In this document: positions 56,367 to 64,000 of the stretch, in pieces
How the letters are laid out: each line of letters begins with the position of its first letter
How positions within the stretch are numbered: the stretch's first letter is position 1
Source of the DNA: Polaromonas glacialis
GTDB taxonomy: Bacteria > Pseudomonadota > Gammaproteobacteria > Burkholderiales > Burkholderiaceae_C
Direction: 5' to 3'
Assembly (NCBI RefSeq): GCF_000709345.1
Contig: NZ_KL448323.1
Span: forward strand, 3,066,516 to 3,130,515
Length of the DNA: 64,000 bases
Translations under genes and position numbers: made by a program
Notes under the pieces: model-generated
What the model was told of the DNA's origin: nothing
Databases searched by the model: none
The model's input: the letters and a program-made list of their open reading frames with translations, nothing else

Positions 56367-57212
56367 TTACGACTGCGCCATGCGCACGCGGCGCGCGGCT
56401 TCCTCGGCGCTGGCGTCGTCGATCTCGCGCAGCACGCCGCGCACATCGACCGGACCGGTCTTGCGCTTGAAATGGCCGGTCAGCACCGTGTCGGGATACA
56501 GCACGCCGCGCTGGTACAGGTCCCACATCTCGTTGCCGTAGTCGATGGCCAAGAGGTCGGGCGCAAAGCGGCCAAAGAAGTTGCGCAGGTTGGCGACGTC
56601 GCGCAGCAGCATACGGCTGGCGTGGTTGTTGCCCGCGGCATCGACCGCCTGCGGCAGGTCGATGATGACCGGGCCGTCGTCGGCCAGCAGGATGTTGAAC
56701 TCGGACAGGTCGCCATGGACGATGCCGGCGCACAGCATGCGGATGACTTCGGTGATCAATCTAGCATGGTGCCGGCGCGCCTGCTCGGGCGTGAAGTCCA
56801 CGTCGTTCAGGCGCGGGGCCGCGTCGCCGTTCGCGTCGGTCACCAGTTCCATCAGCAGCACGCCGTCGCAAAAGTTGTAGGGCTGGGGTACGCGCACGCC
56901 CGCGTCGGCCAGTTTGTACAGCGCATCGACCTCGGCGCTTTGCCAGGCGGCTTCGCTGGCCTGCCGGCCGAATTTGGTTCCCTTGGCCATGGCCCGGGCC
57001 TGGCGGCTGTTCTTGACCTTGCGGTTCTCGGTGTAGTCGACCGCCTGGCGAAAGCTGCGCTGGTCGGCTTCCTTGTAGATCTTGGCGCAACGCGTTTCAT
57101 CGCCGCAGCGAACGACGTAAACCATCGCTTCCTTGCCGCTCATGAGCTGGCGGACGACGGTATCGATCAGGCCCTCTTCAACGAGGGATTGCAGTCTTGG
57201 AGGTGCTTTCAT
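56367..57212 (-). CDS. RIO1-family serine protein kinase
   Basis: 281 residues from ATG 57212 (MKAPPRLQSLVEEGLIDTVV). RIO kinase marks: nucleotide-binding SGKEAMVYVVRCGDE with the Lys in RCAKIYKEADQRSF, catalytic loop GIVHGDLSEFNILLADDG, metal-binding VIIDLPQAVD in place of DFG, and NFFGRFAPDLLAIDYGNEM. In archaea and eukaryotes RIO1 acts in ribosome maturation; bacterial members are of unknown target. Converges with the ABC exporter gene and is divergent from the TetR gene. Confidence 0.93.
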   Translation of the reverse strand: MKAPPRLQSLVEEGLIDTVVRQLMSGKEAMVYVVRCGDETRCAKIYKEADQRSFRQAVDYTENRKVKNSRQARAMAKGTKFGRQASEAAWQSAEVDALYKLADAGVRVPQPYNFCDGVLLMELVTDANGDAAPRLNDVDFTPEQARRHHARLITEVIRMLCAGIVHGDLSEFNILLADDGPVIIDLPQAVDAAGNNHASRMLLRDVANLRNFFGRFAPDLLAIDYGNEMWDLYQRGVLYPDTVLTGHFKRKTGPVDVRGVLREIDDASAEEAARRVRMAQS

Positions 57213-57255
57213 GAACGCCATTGTCCCCTGCCCGGCCGCTGGTTCCACCCCGCAC

Positions 57256-57270
57256 TAGACGACTGGTCTA
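57256..57270. promoter_or_regulatory. Operator for the TetR-family regulator, site 1
   Basis: TAGACGACTGGTCTA: TAGAC and GTCTA arms with a 5-base centre, just upstream of a TACAAT box (57279-57284). A second copy is at 57992-58006, differing at two positions. Confidence 0.8.
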
Positions 57271-57278
57271 ATTTTATG

Positions 57279-57284
57279 TACAAT
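57279..57284 (+). promoter_or_regulatory. -10 box of the TetR regulator gene
   Basis: TACAAT, with its 3' end 7 bases before ATG 57292. The transcript would start at or one base before the start codon, implying a leaderless mRNA. The operator occupies the -35 region. Confidence 0.5.
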
Positions 57285-57291
57285 GCGCTTT

Positions 57292-57897
57292 ATGAGTCAC
57301 GACCACCTAGACGTCAAACAGCACATCCTCGACACCGGCAGGGCCATCATTTTGGGCAAAGGGTTCACGGCCGTCGGCCTGAACGAGATCTTGTCTGCAG
57401 CGCGGGTACCCAAGGGCTCGTTCTACCATTACTTCAAGTCCAAGGAATCGTTTGGCGAAGCGCTGGTAGACAGCTATGTGGCAGATTACCTGACGCATAT
57501 CGACGCCCTGCTTCAGCCCGATGGCTCCCCGGCCGCCGAGCGCCTGCTGCGCTACTGGAGCAGCTGGATGACGACCGGCGAAAGCGAGAGCGCGCAATGC
57601 AACTGCCTGGTCGTGAAACTGAGCGGCGAGGTGTCGGACATGTCCGAGGCGATGCGCGTGGCCTTGCTGCGCGGCACCAACCTGATCGTTGAACGGCTGG
57701 GCAACTGCATCCTGGAAGGGCTGGCCGACGGCTCGCTGTCTGGAGAGTTTGACGCGCATCACACCGCGCTGGCGCTGTACGAGTTGTGGCTGGGCGCTGC
57801 CCTGCTGACCAAACTGAGGCGCGAGCGCAGCGCACTGGATGCGGCCATGAGGGCTACTTTGGGTCTGTTGAATCTGCCGCGTCGGCTCACGGCTTGA
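57292..57897 (+). CDS. TetR/AcrR-family repressor (NemR-like)
   Basis: 201 residues from ATG 57292 (MSHDHLDVKQHILDTGRAII); another ATG is 9 bases earlier. HTH: GFTAVGLNEILSAARVPKGS, then FYHYFKSKESFGEALVDSYV, typical for TetR. The effector domain contains Cys near AQCNCLVVKLSGEVSDMSEA, plausible redox- or electrophile-sensing residues as in NemR (inference). It heads a cluster whose genes detoxify carbonyls and electrophiles, and carries its operator in its own promoter, so autoregulation is likely. Confidence 0.88.
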   Translation: MSHDHLDVKQHILDTGRAIILGKGFTAVGLNEILSAARVPKGSFYHYFKSKESFGEALVDSYVADYLTHIDALLQPDGSPAAERLLRYWSSWMTTGESESAQCNCLVVKLSGEVSDMSEAMRVALLRGTNLIVERLGNCILEGLADGSLSGEFDAHHTALALYELWLGAALLTKLRRERSALDAAMRATLGLLNLPRRLTA

Positions 57898-57991
57898 GCG
57901 CCTCTTTCAATCTTCGATTTCCCCACCTTTTCCCGCCCGCACAGGATGCCCAACCATCCACCTTGCGAGCGGATTTTTTGTAACCAATCAT

Positions 57992-58006
57992 TAGCCGACC
58001 GGTCTA
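57992..58006. promoter_or_regulatory. Operator for the TetR-family regulator, site 2
   Basis: TAGCCGACCGGTCTA, 15 bases before the alcohol dehydrogenase start; two differences from site 1. The half GACCGGTCTA is close to the E. coli NemR box. Confidence 0.8.
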
Positions 58007-58021
58007 TTCAGAAAGAACCCC

Positions 58022-59179
58022 ATGAAAAATTTCGAGTTTTACAACCCCACCAAAATCGTCTTCGGCCCCGGCAGGGTCGCCGAACTGGCCAATCTGGTCC
58101 CTGCAGCGGCGCGGGTGCTGATCCTTTTCGGTGGCGCCAGCGCCCAGAAAACCGGCACGCTGGACGAGGTCAAGGCGGCGCTCGGTTCGCGCTCGGTGCA
58201 CGAATTCGGCGGTATCGAGCCGAATCCGACCTATGAAACGCTGATGAAGGCGGTCGAGCAGGTCAAGCGCGAAAAGATCGATTTCCTGCTGGCCGTGGGC
58301 GGCGGCTCGGTCATTGACGGCGCCAAGTTCGTCGCCGCCGCAGCCTGTTTTGACGGCGAGCCGTGGGACATCCTGCTCAAGGGCGGCGGCCAGGTGCAGC
58401 AGGCCCTGCCGTTCGGCACGGTGCTGACGCTGCCGGCCACCGGCTCCGAAATGAACAGCGGCTCGGTCGTTACCCGCAAGGCCACGCACACCAAGCTGGC
58501 CTTCATGAGCCGCCATGTCTTTCCGCAATTCTCGGTGCTGGACCCGACCAAGACCTACACCCTGCCGACCAAGCAGATCGCCAACGGCATTGCCGACGCC
58601 TTCGTGCATACCGTCGAGCAGTACCTGACCTACCCGGTGCAGGCGCTGCCGCAGGACCGCTTCGCTGAAGGGCTGCTGCAGACGCTGATTGAAATCGCGC
58701 CCAAGGCCCTGGCCGAGCCCGAGGACTACGACACCCGCGCCAACCTGATGTGGACCGCCACGCTGGCGCTCAATGGCCTGATCGGCGCCGGCGTGCCGCA
58801 GGACTGGGCGACCCACATGATTGGCCACGAACTGACCGCCCTGTACGGCATCGACCACGCGCGAACCCTGGCCATCGTGCTGCCCTCGCTGCTCAAGGTG
58901 AAGCGCGAAACCAAGCGCGCCAAGCTGCTGCAGTATGCCGAGCGCGTCTGGCACATCACCAGCGGCACCGATGACGAGCGGATTGACGCGGCAATTGCGC
59001 GCACCCGCGCATTCTTCGAAAGCCTGGGCATTCAAACGCAGCTGTCCGGCTACGCGCTGGGCCAGGAAGCCGTCGATGCGGTGGTCGCCCAGCTTGAAGC
59101 GCACGGCATGACCGCGCTTGGCGAGCACAAGGACATCAGCCTGGAAGTCAGCCGCGCCATTTTGCAGGCGGCGCTGTAA
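58022..59179 (+). CDS. Iron-containing alcohol dehydrogenase (YqhD/BDH-like)
   Basis: 385 residues. MKNFEFYNPTKIVFGPGRVA, NADP-region GGGSVIDGAKFVAAA, ATGSEMNSGSVVTRKATHTK, and metal ligands in ANGIADAFVHTVEQYL, THMIGHELTALYGIDHARTL (Asp and three His). Cytosolic NADPH-dependent aldehyde reductase of the YqhD type, which scavenges reactive short-chain aldehydes. First structural gene after the operator. Confidence 0.92.
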   Translation: MKNFEFYNPTKIVFGPGRVAELANLVPAAARVLILFGGASAQKTGTLDEVKAALGSRSVHEFGGIEPNPTYETLMKAVEQVKREKIDFLLAVGGGSVIDGAKFVAAAACFDGEPWDILLKGGGQVQQALPFGTVLTLPATGSEMNSGSVVTRKATHTKLAFMSRHVFPQFSVLDPTKTYTLPTKQIANGIADAFVHTVEQYLTYPVQALPQDRFAEGLLQTLIEIAPKALAEPEDYDTRANLMWTATLALNGLIGAGVPQDWATHMIGHELTALYGIDHARTLAIVLPSLLKVKRETKRAKLLQYAERVWHITSGTDDERIDAAIARTRAFFESLGIQTQLSGYALGQEAVDAVVAQLEAHGMTALGEHKDISLEVSRAILQAAL

Positions 59180-59289
59180 GGCAAGCCCACCACCCGGGCG
59201 CCTGCGGCTGAAGTGCGCAGGCCGCCGGCCTCACCGCTGGCAGCGCAAAACCCGGTCTTATTTTTTAACCCCACCAACCAAAGAAACCC

Positions 59290-60399
59290 ATGCTGAAAAA
59301 ACTGCTTTCCCCCTTGAAAATCGGCAACCAAACCATTCCCAACCGCGTGATCATGGCGCCGCTGACCCGCTCGCGAGCCGGCCAGCCCGGCGACATTCCA
59401 AATGCGCTCAATGTGGAGTACTACACGCAGCGCGCCACGGCCGGCCTGATCGTCACCGAAGCCACGCAGGTTTCCCGGCAAGGCCAGGGCTACGCCCTGA
59501 CGCCCGGTATCTACACCGACGCGCAGGAAGGCGGCTGGAAAAAGGTCGTTCAGGCGGTGCATGCCCAGTACGGCCACATCGCGCTGCAGCTCTGGCATGT
59601 CGGCCGCATCTCGCATTCGCTGCTGCAGGAAAACGGCGCGGCACCGGTCGCGCCTTCAGCGCTGATTGCAAAAGGCGCCCAGTGCTTCGTGATCCAGCCC
59701 GACGGCAAGGCCGAAAACGTGCCGACCGAAACGCCGCGCGCGCTGGCGACCGAAGAGCTGCCCGGCATCGTGGACCAGTACCGCCAGGCCGCCAGGCGCG
59801 GCAAGCGGGCCGGTTTTGACTTTCTGGAACTGCATGCGGCCAACGGCTATCTGCTGCACCAGTTCCTGTCCACCAACAGCAACCAGCGCACCGACGCCTA
59901 TGGCGGCAGCCTGGAAAACCGCGCCCGCCTGACGCTGGAAGCGCTCGATGCGCTGATCGGGGTGGTGGGCGCGTCGCAGGTCGGCGTGCGGCTGTCACCG
60001 CACTTTGCCGCCATGGACATCGCCGACGCTGAAGCCGAGGCCAGCGCGCTGTACCTGGCGCGGGCCTTCAGCGAACGCGGCGTCGCCTACCTGCATATCG
60101 CCGAGCCCGACTGGGCCGGCGGTCCCGAACTGACCGATGCCTTTCGCGCGCAACTCCGCGCGGCCTTCAACGGCGCACTGATCTTTTGCGGCGGCTACAC
60201 GGCCGCCGAGGCCGAGGCGCTGATTGCAAAAGGCACGGCCGATGCCGTGGCATTCGGCCGGCCGTTCATTGCCAATGCCGACCTGGCCGAGCGTTTCCGC
60301 CAGGGCGCCGCGCTCAATACCCCCGACCGCACGACGTTTTACGGCGGTGGCGCGCACGGTTACACCGATTATCCGACACTGGACCTGCAGCCGGCCTGA
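59290..60399 (+). CDS. nemA: Old Yellow Enzyme-type ene reductase (NemA)
   Basis: 369 residues. MLKKLLSPLKIGNQTIPNRV, IMAPLTRSRA, QLWHVGRISH, FLELHAANGYLLHQFLST with NSNQRTDAYGGSLENRARLT (FMN/substrate His-Asn region), YLHIAEPDWAGG and RPFIANADLAERF. TIM-barrel FMN enzyme that reduces activated double bonds and nitro compounds such as N-ethylmaleimide with NADPH. It follows the alcohol dehydrogenase by 110 bases in the same sense. Confidence 0.94.
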   Translation: MLKKLLSPLKIGNQTIPNRVIMAPLTRSRAGQPGDIPNALNVEYYTQRATAGLIVTEATQVSRQGQGYALTPGIYTDAQEGGWKKVVQAVHAQYGHIALQLWHVGRISHSLLQENGAAPVAPSALIAKGAQCFVIQPDGKAENVPTETPRALATEELPGIVDQYRQAARRGKRAGFDFLELHAANGYLLHQFLSTNSNQRTDAYGGSLENRARLTLEALDALIGVVGASQVGVRLSPHFAAMDIADAEAEASALYLARAFSERGVAYLHIAEPDWAGGPELTDAFRAQLRAAFNGALIFCGGYTAAEAEALIAKGTADAVAFGRPFIANADLAERFRQGAALNTPDRTTFYGGGAHGYTDYPTLDLQPA

Positions 60400-60418
60400 G
60401 GCATGGACACTTGCCATT

Positions 60419-60474
60419 CAGCTATCAAAAATATAGCTGGCTGCAACCGTGGCGCTTGCGCAAAAGCACTTTTT
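60419..60474. repeat. Dispersed AT-dyad/GC repeat (family 1)
   Basis: CAGCTATCAAAAATATAGCT, GGCTGC spacer and CTTGCGCAAAAGCAC, 20 bases after the nemA stop. Confidence 0.72.
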
Positions 60475-60574
60475 CATTGATAAACAGCGGTTTCGCAGCG
60501 CTTTTCAACCCCGTGAACCGCCCTCTTCGTCCCGCCCCGGGCAGAGAGCGGACCCCGAAACGAATGGAGACGAC

Positions 60575-61258
60575 ATGAACATCCTGATGGTTCTCACCTC
60601 GCACGACCAGCTCGGCGACACTGGCAAGAAAACCGGCTTCTGGCTGGAAGAATTTGCCGCGCCCTACTACGCGTTCAAGGACGCGGGCGCCGACATCACG
60701 CTGGTTTCCCCTCAAGGCGGCCAGCCACCACTCGACCCGGTGAGCGACGAGGCCGACGCGCAGACCGACGCCACGCGCCGTTTCAAGGCCGACCCGGCCG
60801 CGCAGCAGGCGCTGGCCCATACCGGCAAGCTGTCGGAGGTGTCCGGCGACGGCTTTGACGCGCTGTTCTACCCCGGCGGCCATGGCCCGCTGTGGGACCT
60901 GGCCGAAGACGCCGACTCCATCAAACTGATCGAATCCATGTTCGCCGCCGGCAAGACCGTGTCAGCCGTTTGCCATGCGCCCGGCGCGCTGCGCCATGTC
61001 AAGGCCGCCGACGGCACACCGCTGGTCAAGGGCAAAAACGTCACCGGCTTTACCAACACCGAAGAAGAAGGGGTGCAGCTGACCGACATCGTGCCCTTCC
61101 TGGTCGAAGACATGCTGGTGAAAAACGGCGGCCATTACAGCAAGGGCGCCGACTGGCAGCCGTATGTCGTCACCGACGGCAAGCTCATCACCGGCCAGAA
61201 CCCGGCGTCGTCAGAGCCTGCGGCGCAGGCCGTGCTGCGCCAGCTGAAAGGCGAATAG
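60575..61258 (+). CDS. DJ-1/PfpI (type 1 glutamine-amidotransferase-like) protein
   Basis: 227 residues from ATG 60575 (MNILMVLTSHDQLGDTGKKT), GGAGA upstream. Conserved LEEFAAPYYAFKDAGADIT, FYPGGHGPLWDLAED, and nucleophile elbow VSAVCHAPGALRHVK (Cys). This is the Hsp31/class-I amidotransferase-like subgroup, known for methylglyoxal-handling activity and chaperone roles. Its place in an electrophile cluster suits carbonyl detoxification (inference). Confidence 0.92.
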   Translation: MNILMVLTSHDQLGDTGKKTGFWLEEFAAPYYAFKDAGADITLVSPQGGQPPLDPVSDEADAQTDATRRFKADPAAQQALAHTGKLSEVSGDGFDALFYPGGHGPLWDLAEDADSIKLIESMFAAGKTVSAVCHAPGALRHVKAADGTPLVKGKNVTGFTNTEEEGVQLTDIVPFLVEDMLVKNGGHYSKGADWQPYVVTDGKLITGQNPASSEPAAQAVLRQLKGE

Positions 61259-61357
61259 TCAAGCATTGACCTACGGGCATGCAGCCTGATAGCCGATGGC
61301 CGGGCAAGCCGCCCACGGGTCCAATAGTTCACCTGTTAACTGATCAAAAAGGAATTC

Positions 61358-62728
61358 ATGGCATACCAAAGTACCAACCCCTACAACGGGAAAGTCCTGC
61401 AGAAATTCGACGAAATCAGCGACGCGCAGCTTGAGGAAAAGCTCAGCCAGGCGTCCAGCTGTTTTGAAAACGACTGGCGCTGCAAAAGCTTTGCCGAGCG
61501 CTCTGCCGTGCTGGCGCGCGCTGCCGCCATCCTGCGCGAACGCCCGCAGGAGTTTGCCGAACTGATCACGCTGGAAATGGGCAAGCTGCTGCCGCAAAGC
61601 CTGGGCGAGGTTGCCCTGAGCGCGGCCATCCTCGACTACTACGCCGAGCATGCCGAGCGTTTCCTGGCACCCGAAAAAATCGCCACGCCGCGCGGCGAAG
61701 CGATGGTCGAAAGCAGCCCCATCGGCGTGCTGTTCGGCGTCGAGCCGTGGAACTACCCGTACTACCAGATCGCCCGCTTTGCCGCGCCCAACCTGATGGC
61801 CGGCAACGTGGTCATGGTCAAGCATGCCTCCAGCGTGCCGCAGTGCGCTCTGGCCTGGGAGCGCCTGATGCTGGAAGCCGGCGCGCCCGCTGGCGCCTAC
61901 ACCAACCTGTTCATCTCCAAGGACCAGGTGGCCTCAGTGATTGACGATGCGCGCATCCGCGCCGTGGCGCTGACCGGCAGCGAAGCCGCCGGCGCCGTGG
62001 TGGCCGCGCGCGCCGGCCAGAACCTGAAGAAGACGACGATGGAGCTCGGCGGCAGCGACGCCTTCATCGTGCTCGACGACGCCGACCTCGACAAGGCGGT
62101 CAAGCAGGCCGTCAGCGGCCGCATGGGCAACTCGGGCCAGGCCTGCACCGCGTCCAAGCGCTTCATCGTGGTCGAGTCGATGGCCGACAGCTTCCTGGAG
62201 AAATTCCAGGCGGCGCTGGAAGACTTCAAGCCCGGCGACCCGATGGACAAGCAGACCACGCTGGCGCCGCTGTCGTCCGTTGACGCGCTGAAGAACCTGC
62301 TCGTCCAGGTGGACGAGGCGGTGGCCGGCGGCGCGCGCGTGCTGACCGGCGGCGGGCGCATTGACGGCCTTGACGGCTCCTTCATGCAGCCGACGATCCT
62401 GACCAACATCGACAAGGCCAACCCGGCCTACATGCAGGAATTTTTCGGCCCGGTGGCGCTGTTCTTCCGCGTGGCCGATGAGGATGCGGCGGTGGCGCTG
62501 GCCAACGACTCGCCGTTCGGCTTGGGCGGCTCGGTGTTCACGCAGGACATCGAGCGCGGCAAGCGTCTGGCGCGGCGCATCGACACCGGCATGGTGTTCA
62601 TCAATTCAAGCGCCTCGTCGTCACCGGAACTGCCGTTTGGCGGCGTGAAGAATTCCGGCTATGGCCGTGAACTGTCGGGCGCGGGCATTCAGGAATTCGT
62701 CAACAAGAAGCTGATCCGGGTGAGCTGA
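61358..62728 (+). CDS. NAD(P)-dependent aldehyde dehydrogenase (succinate-semialdehyde type)
   Basis: 456 residues. MAYQSTNPYNGKVLQKFDEI, VEPWNYPYYQIARFAAPNLM, catalytic Glu in TTMELGGSDAFIVL, catalytic Cys in GRMGNSGQACTASKRFIVVE, and FGGVKNSGYGRELSGAGIQE. Length and motifs match the YneI/GabD-like short branch (no N-terminal extension). It oxidises aldehydes to acids. Last gene of the cluster; a perfect palindrome follows the stop. Confidence 0.92.
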   Translation: MAYQSTNPYNGKVLQKFDEISDAQLEEKLSQASSCFENDWRCKSFAERSAVLARAAAILRERPQEFAELITLEMGKLLPQSLGEVALSAAILDYYAEHAERFLAPEKIATPRGEAMVESSPIGVLFGVEPWNYPYYQIARFAAPNLMAGNVVMVKHASSVPQCALAWERLMLEAGAPAGAYTNLFISKDQVASVIDDARIRAVALTGSEAAGAVVAARAGQNLKKTTMELGGSDAFIVLDDADLDKAVKQAVSGRMGNSGQACTASKRFIVVESMADSFLEKFQAALEDFKPGDPMDKQTTLAPLSSVDALKNLLVQVDEAVAGGARVLTGGGRIDGLDGSFMQPTILTNIDKANPAYMQEFFGPVALFFRVADEDAAVALANDSPFGLGGSVFTQDIERGKRLARRIDTGMVFINSSASSSPELPFGGVKNSGYGRELSGAGIQEFVNKKLIRVS

Positions 62729-62733
62729 AAAGC

Positions 62734-62766
62734 CATATGCTGCTATTTAAAAAATAGCAGCATATG
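62734..62766. repeat. Perfect 33-bp palindromic family 1 element
   Basis: 15-bp perfect stem (CATATGCTGCTATTT and its complement) with a 3-base AAA centre, five bases after the aldehyde dehydrogenase stop. No T-run. It is the strongest dyad of family 1 in the window. Confidence 0.9.
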
Positions 62767-62897
62767 CAAGCAGAGAAAGCGCAAAATCCATATTTCTCTG
62801 AAATTTTGCCGGTTGTGCCCTGGCTGGAACCGGAACCGGGGCTGGTGGCGCGCCCGGTAGCGGTTGGGTAGCATGGCCAGCATTTCAAGGTGTTCAA

Positions 62898-64000
62898 TCA
62901 CCTGAAAAAGGAAACCTGGTTTTTGATCCGGGGATTGTCCAGCTTGGGCGCGCCATTGCCCTGGGATTGGAAAACCTCGGCAAACATGGGCACAAGAAAT
63001 TTGTTGCCGTACTCGCTCAAATGATTTTCATCGTAATAAAGCGGCCGTCCATTTTTTACGCCAAGGCAGCGACCATCCGGGCAAAGATAGGGCAAGGGGT
63101 CAAGGATTTTCACGCTGCACTGGTCGCGCGCAGCGTCCTGGGCGGCCCAGATGAAGGCGTTGCGCTGATGGTAGTCGGCCACGGAAACCGAGATTTCCTC
63201 GTGCCGGCCGAATAACATGGCACGTGACATGGCCTTGGGCACCTCAACGCCCATCTCGGGAATGGGTCGGACCAGATAAACACGGTGATCCCTGGCCAGC
63301 CGACAGGCCATTTGCGAAATCGCGTTTGCGTATTCTTCAAGAAATTCGGGCTCTGAGTTCAGGTAGGGACGAGACAGATAGACCCAGGGCCCGTTGATGA
63401 GTTTGGGGTTTCCATTCTCTCCGATGGCGTACAAGCCATGAAGGTTGACCACAACCAGCGGGATGTCACGCGGCACATTTTTCAGCTGCTGCAGCATCCA
63501 TTCGTTGTAGCCGCCACAGTTTCTTTCTGGCCACCGGCTGGTCACATTTTCAAGCGTGGGACACCCGGAGTATGACCACTCCATGACACCCGTCCCGGCG
63601 TCCTGGGCGTTGGCAGCCACTGCAGAAACAAGGGCATTTGCGTGGCTGTCGCCCATCACAATGGCGCCCAGACGACTCCCGCCGTGCATACACGAGGGCG
63701 AGACTGATCCAGTGGCAACCCAGCATTCGTCTCGCCTGGGATTGATGTCCAGCGCGCCTTGCTGCATGCGTTCAATCTCCGGCGAAAACCGTCCAGGCAC
63801 GCCCTCTTTCAGACGGACCCCGACCCCCGGCGCTGTCACGGCCACCACAGTTCCCAGCAACGTCATTGCGCCCCAACCCATCCGAAGCCGACCCAAATGA
63901 ACCCGGGCCGGTGTTTCCACCAGCCGGTAAGACAGATCACCCAGGATCAGCGTCAACATCAAACCGGCAGCAATCGCCTTCGAGTCGTCCCGCCATTCCA
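62898..64000 (-). CDS. Acyltransferase-3/SGNH protein, C-terminal part (runs off right edge)
   Basis: The frame is open from the right edge of the window; 367 residues are visible. The first 35 (DSKAIAAGLMLTLILGDLSY, RLVETPARVHLG) are the end of an acyltransferase-3 membrane domain, whose helices lie outside. After one more helix comes a periplasmic SGNH domain: AIVMGDSHANALVSAVAAN (Ser in GDSH) and YYDENHLSEYGNKFL (Asp/His). OafA-like proteins of this build O-acetylate surface polysaccharides. Cysteine-rich loops (ECWVATG, SCMHGG, NCGG, CPDGRC) suggest disulfides. Confidence 0.9.
   Translation of the reverse strand, partial: EWRDDSKAIAAGLMLTLILGDLSYRLVETPARVHLGRLRMGWGAMTLLGTVVAVTAPGVGVRLKEGVPGRFSPEIERMQQGALDINPRRDECWVATGSVSPSCMHGGSRLGAIVMGDSHANALVSAVAANAQDAGTGVMEWSYSGCPTLENVTSRWPERNCGGYNEWMLQQLKNVPRDIPLVVVNLHGLYAIGENGNPKLINGPWVYLSRPYLNSEPEFLEEYANAISQMACRLARDHRVYLVRPIPEMGVEVPKAMSRAMLFGRHEEISVSVADYHQRNAFIWAAQDAARDQCSVKILDPLPYLCPDGRCLGVKNGRPLYYDENHLSEYGNKFLVPMFAEVFQSQGNGAPKLDNPRIKNQVSFFR

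Overview
The window looks like a chromosomal segment of a betaproteobacterium of the order Burkholderiales, family Comamonadaceae; a Polaromonas/Rhodoferax/Variovorax-type genome is the best guess. The reasons are the GC-rich coding style, the protein sequences, an S10 ribosomal block that stops after rpsQ, a HemB with an Asp-rich rather than Cys metal site, and several families of short dispersed repeats that I associate with this family. The genus is inference; no rRNA or tRNA gene is present to settle it. Nearly all of it is ordinary core genome. The only mobile gene is an IS30-type transposase remnant at the left edge.

Layout. 1-9000: IS30 fragment, DUF445 protein, OmpW porin, KGG stress protein, O-acetylhomoserine sulfhydrylase, a divergent DUF4197/TlpA pair, a divergent cytochrome c'/cytochrome b561 pair, an acetyltransferase and a peroxiredoxin. 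9085-19330 (minus strand): the str and S10 ribosomal operons, rpsL-rpsG-fusA-tuf-rpsJ-rplC-rplD-rplW-rplB-rpsS-rplV-rpsC-rplP-rpmC-rpsQ, with a strong promoter before rpsL, a second promoter before rplC and a terminator after rpsQ. 19500-30200: D,D-carboxypeptidase, hydrolase, ferredoxin, VanZ protein, hemJ and hemB (haem synthesis) with a probable small RNA or attenuator between them, a CorA-type transporter, DUF72, DUF1003, dienelactone hydrolase, HCCA isomerase, SDR. 30200-35730: a repeat-dense zone around marC, then a four-gene MCE/Mla-type lipid transport operon. 35979-50000: GMC oxidoreductase, amtB with a sigma-54 promoter and an NtrC-type enhancer site, TSUP exporter, the mreBCD-mrdA cell-shape operon, and divergent gatCAB.

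50000-64000: DUF4124 protein, pyrE, an exonuclease III gene carrying an in-frame repeat insertion, PAS histidine kinase, ABC exporter, RIO-type kinase. Then comes a TetR-headed electrophile-detoxification cluster (alcohol dehydrogenase, NemA-type ene reductase, DJ-1/PfpI protein, aldehyde dehydrogenase) with two copies of one operator, and finally the C-terminal part of an SGNH acyltransferase that runs off the right edge.

The most unusual content is in the repeats. One family (core CCCCCACGCTTGTCGCTTC) starts within 0-5 bases of a stop codon in four of four clean cases, always in the sense of the upstream gene; a fifth copy is translated inside exonuclease III. A second family (an AT-rich dyad plus a GC arm) recurs about 13 times, mostly just after stop codons, and twice inside reading frames (gatA and a lipoprotein signal region). 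A third forms two inverted arms around 31.3-32.0 kb whose central 17-24 bp stems differ in sequence yet stay fully self-complementary.
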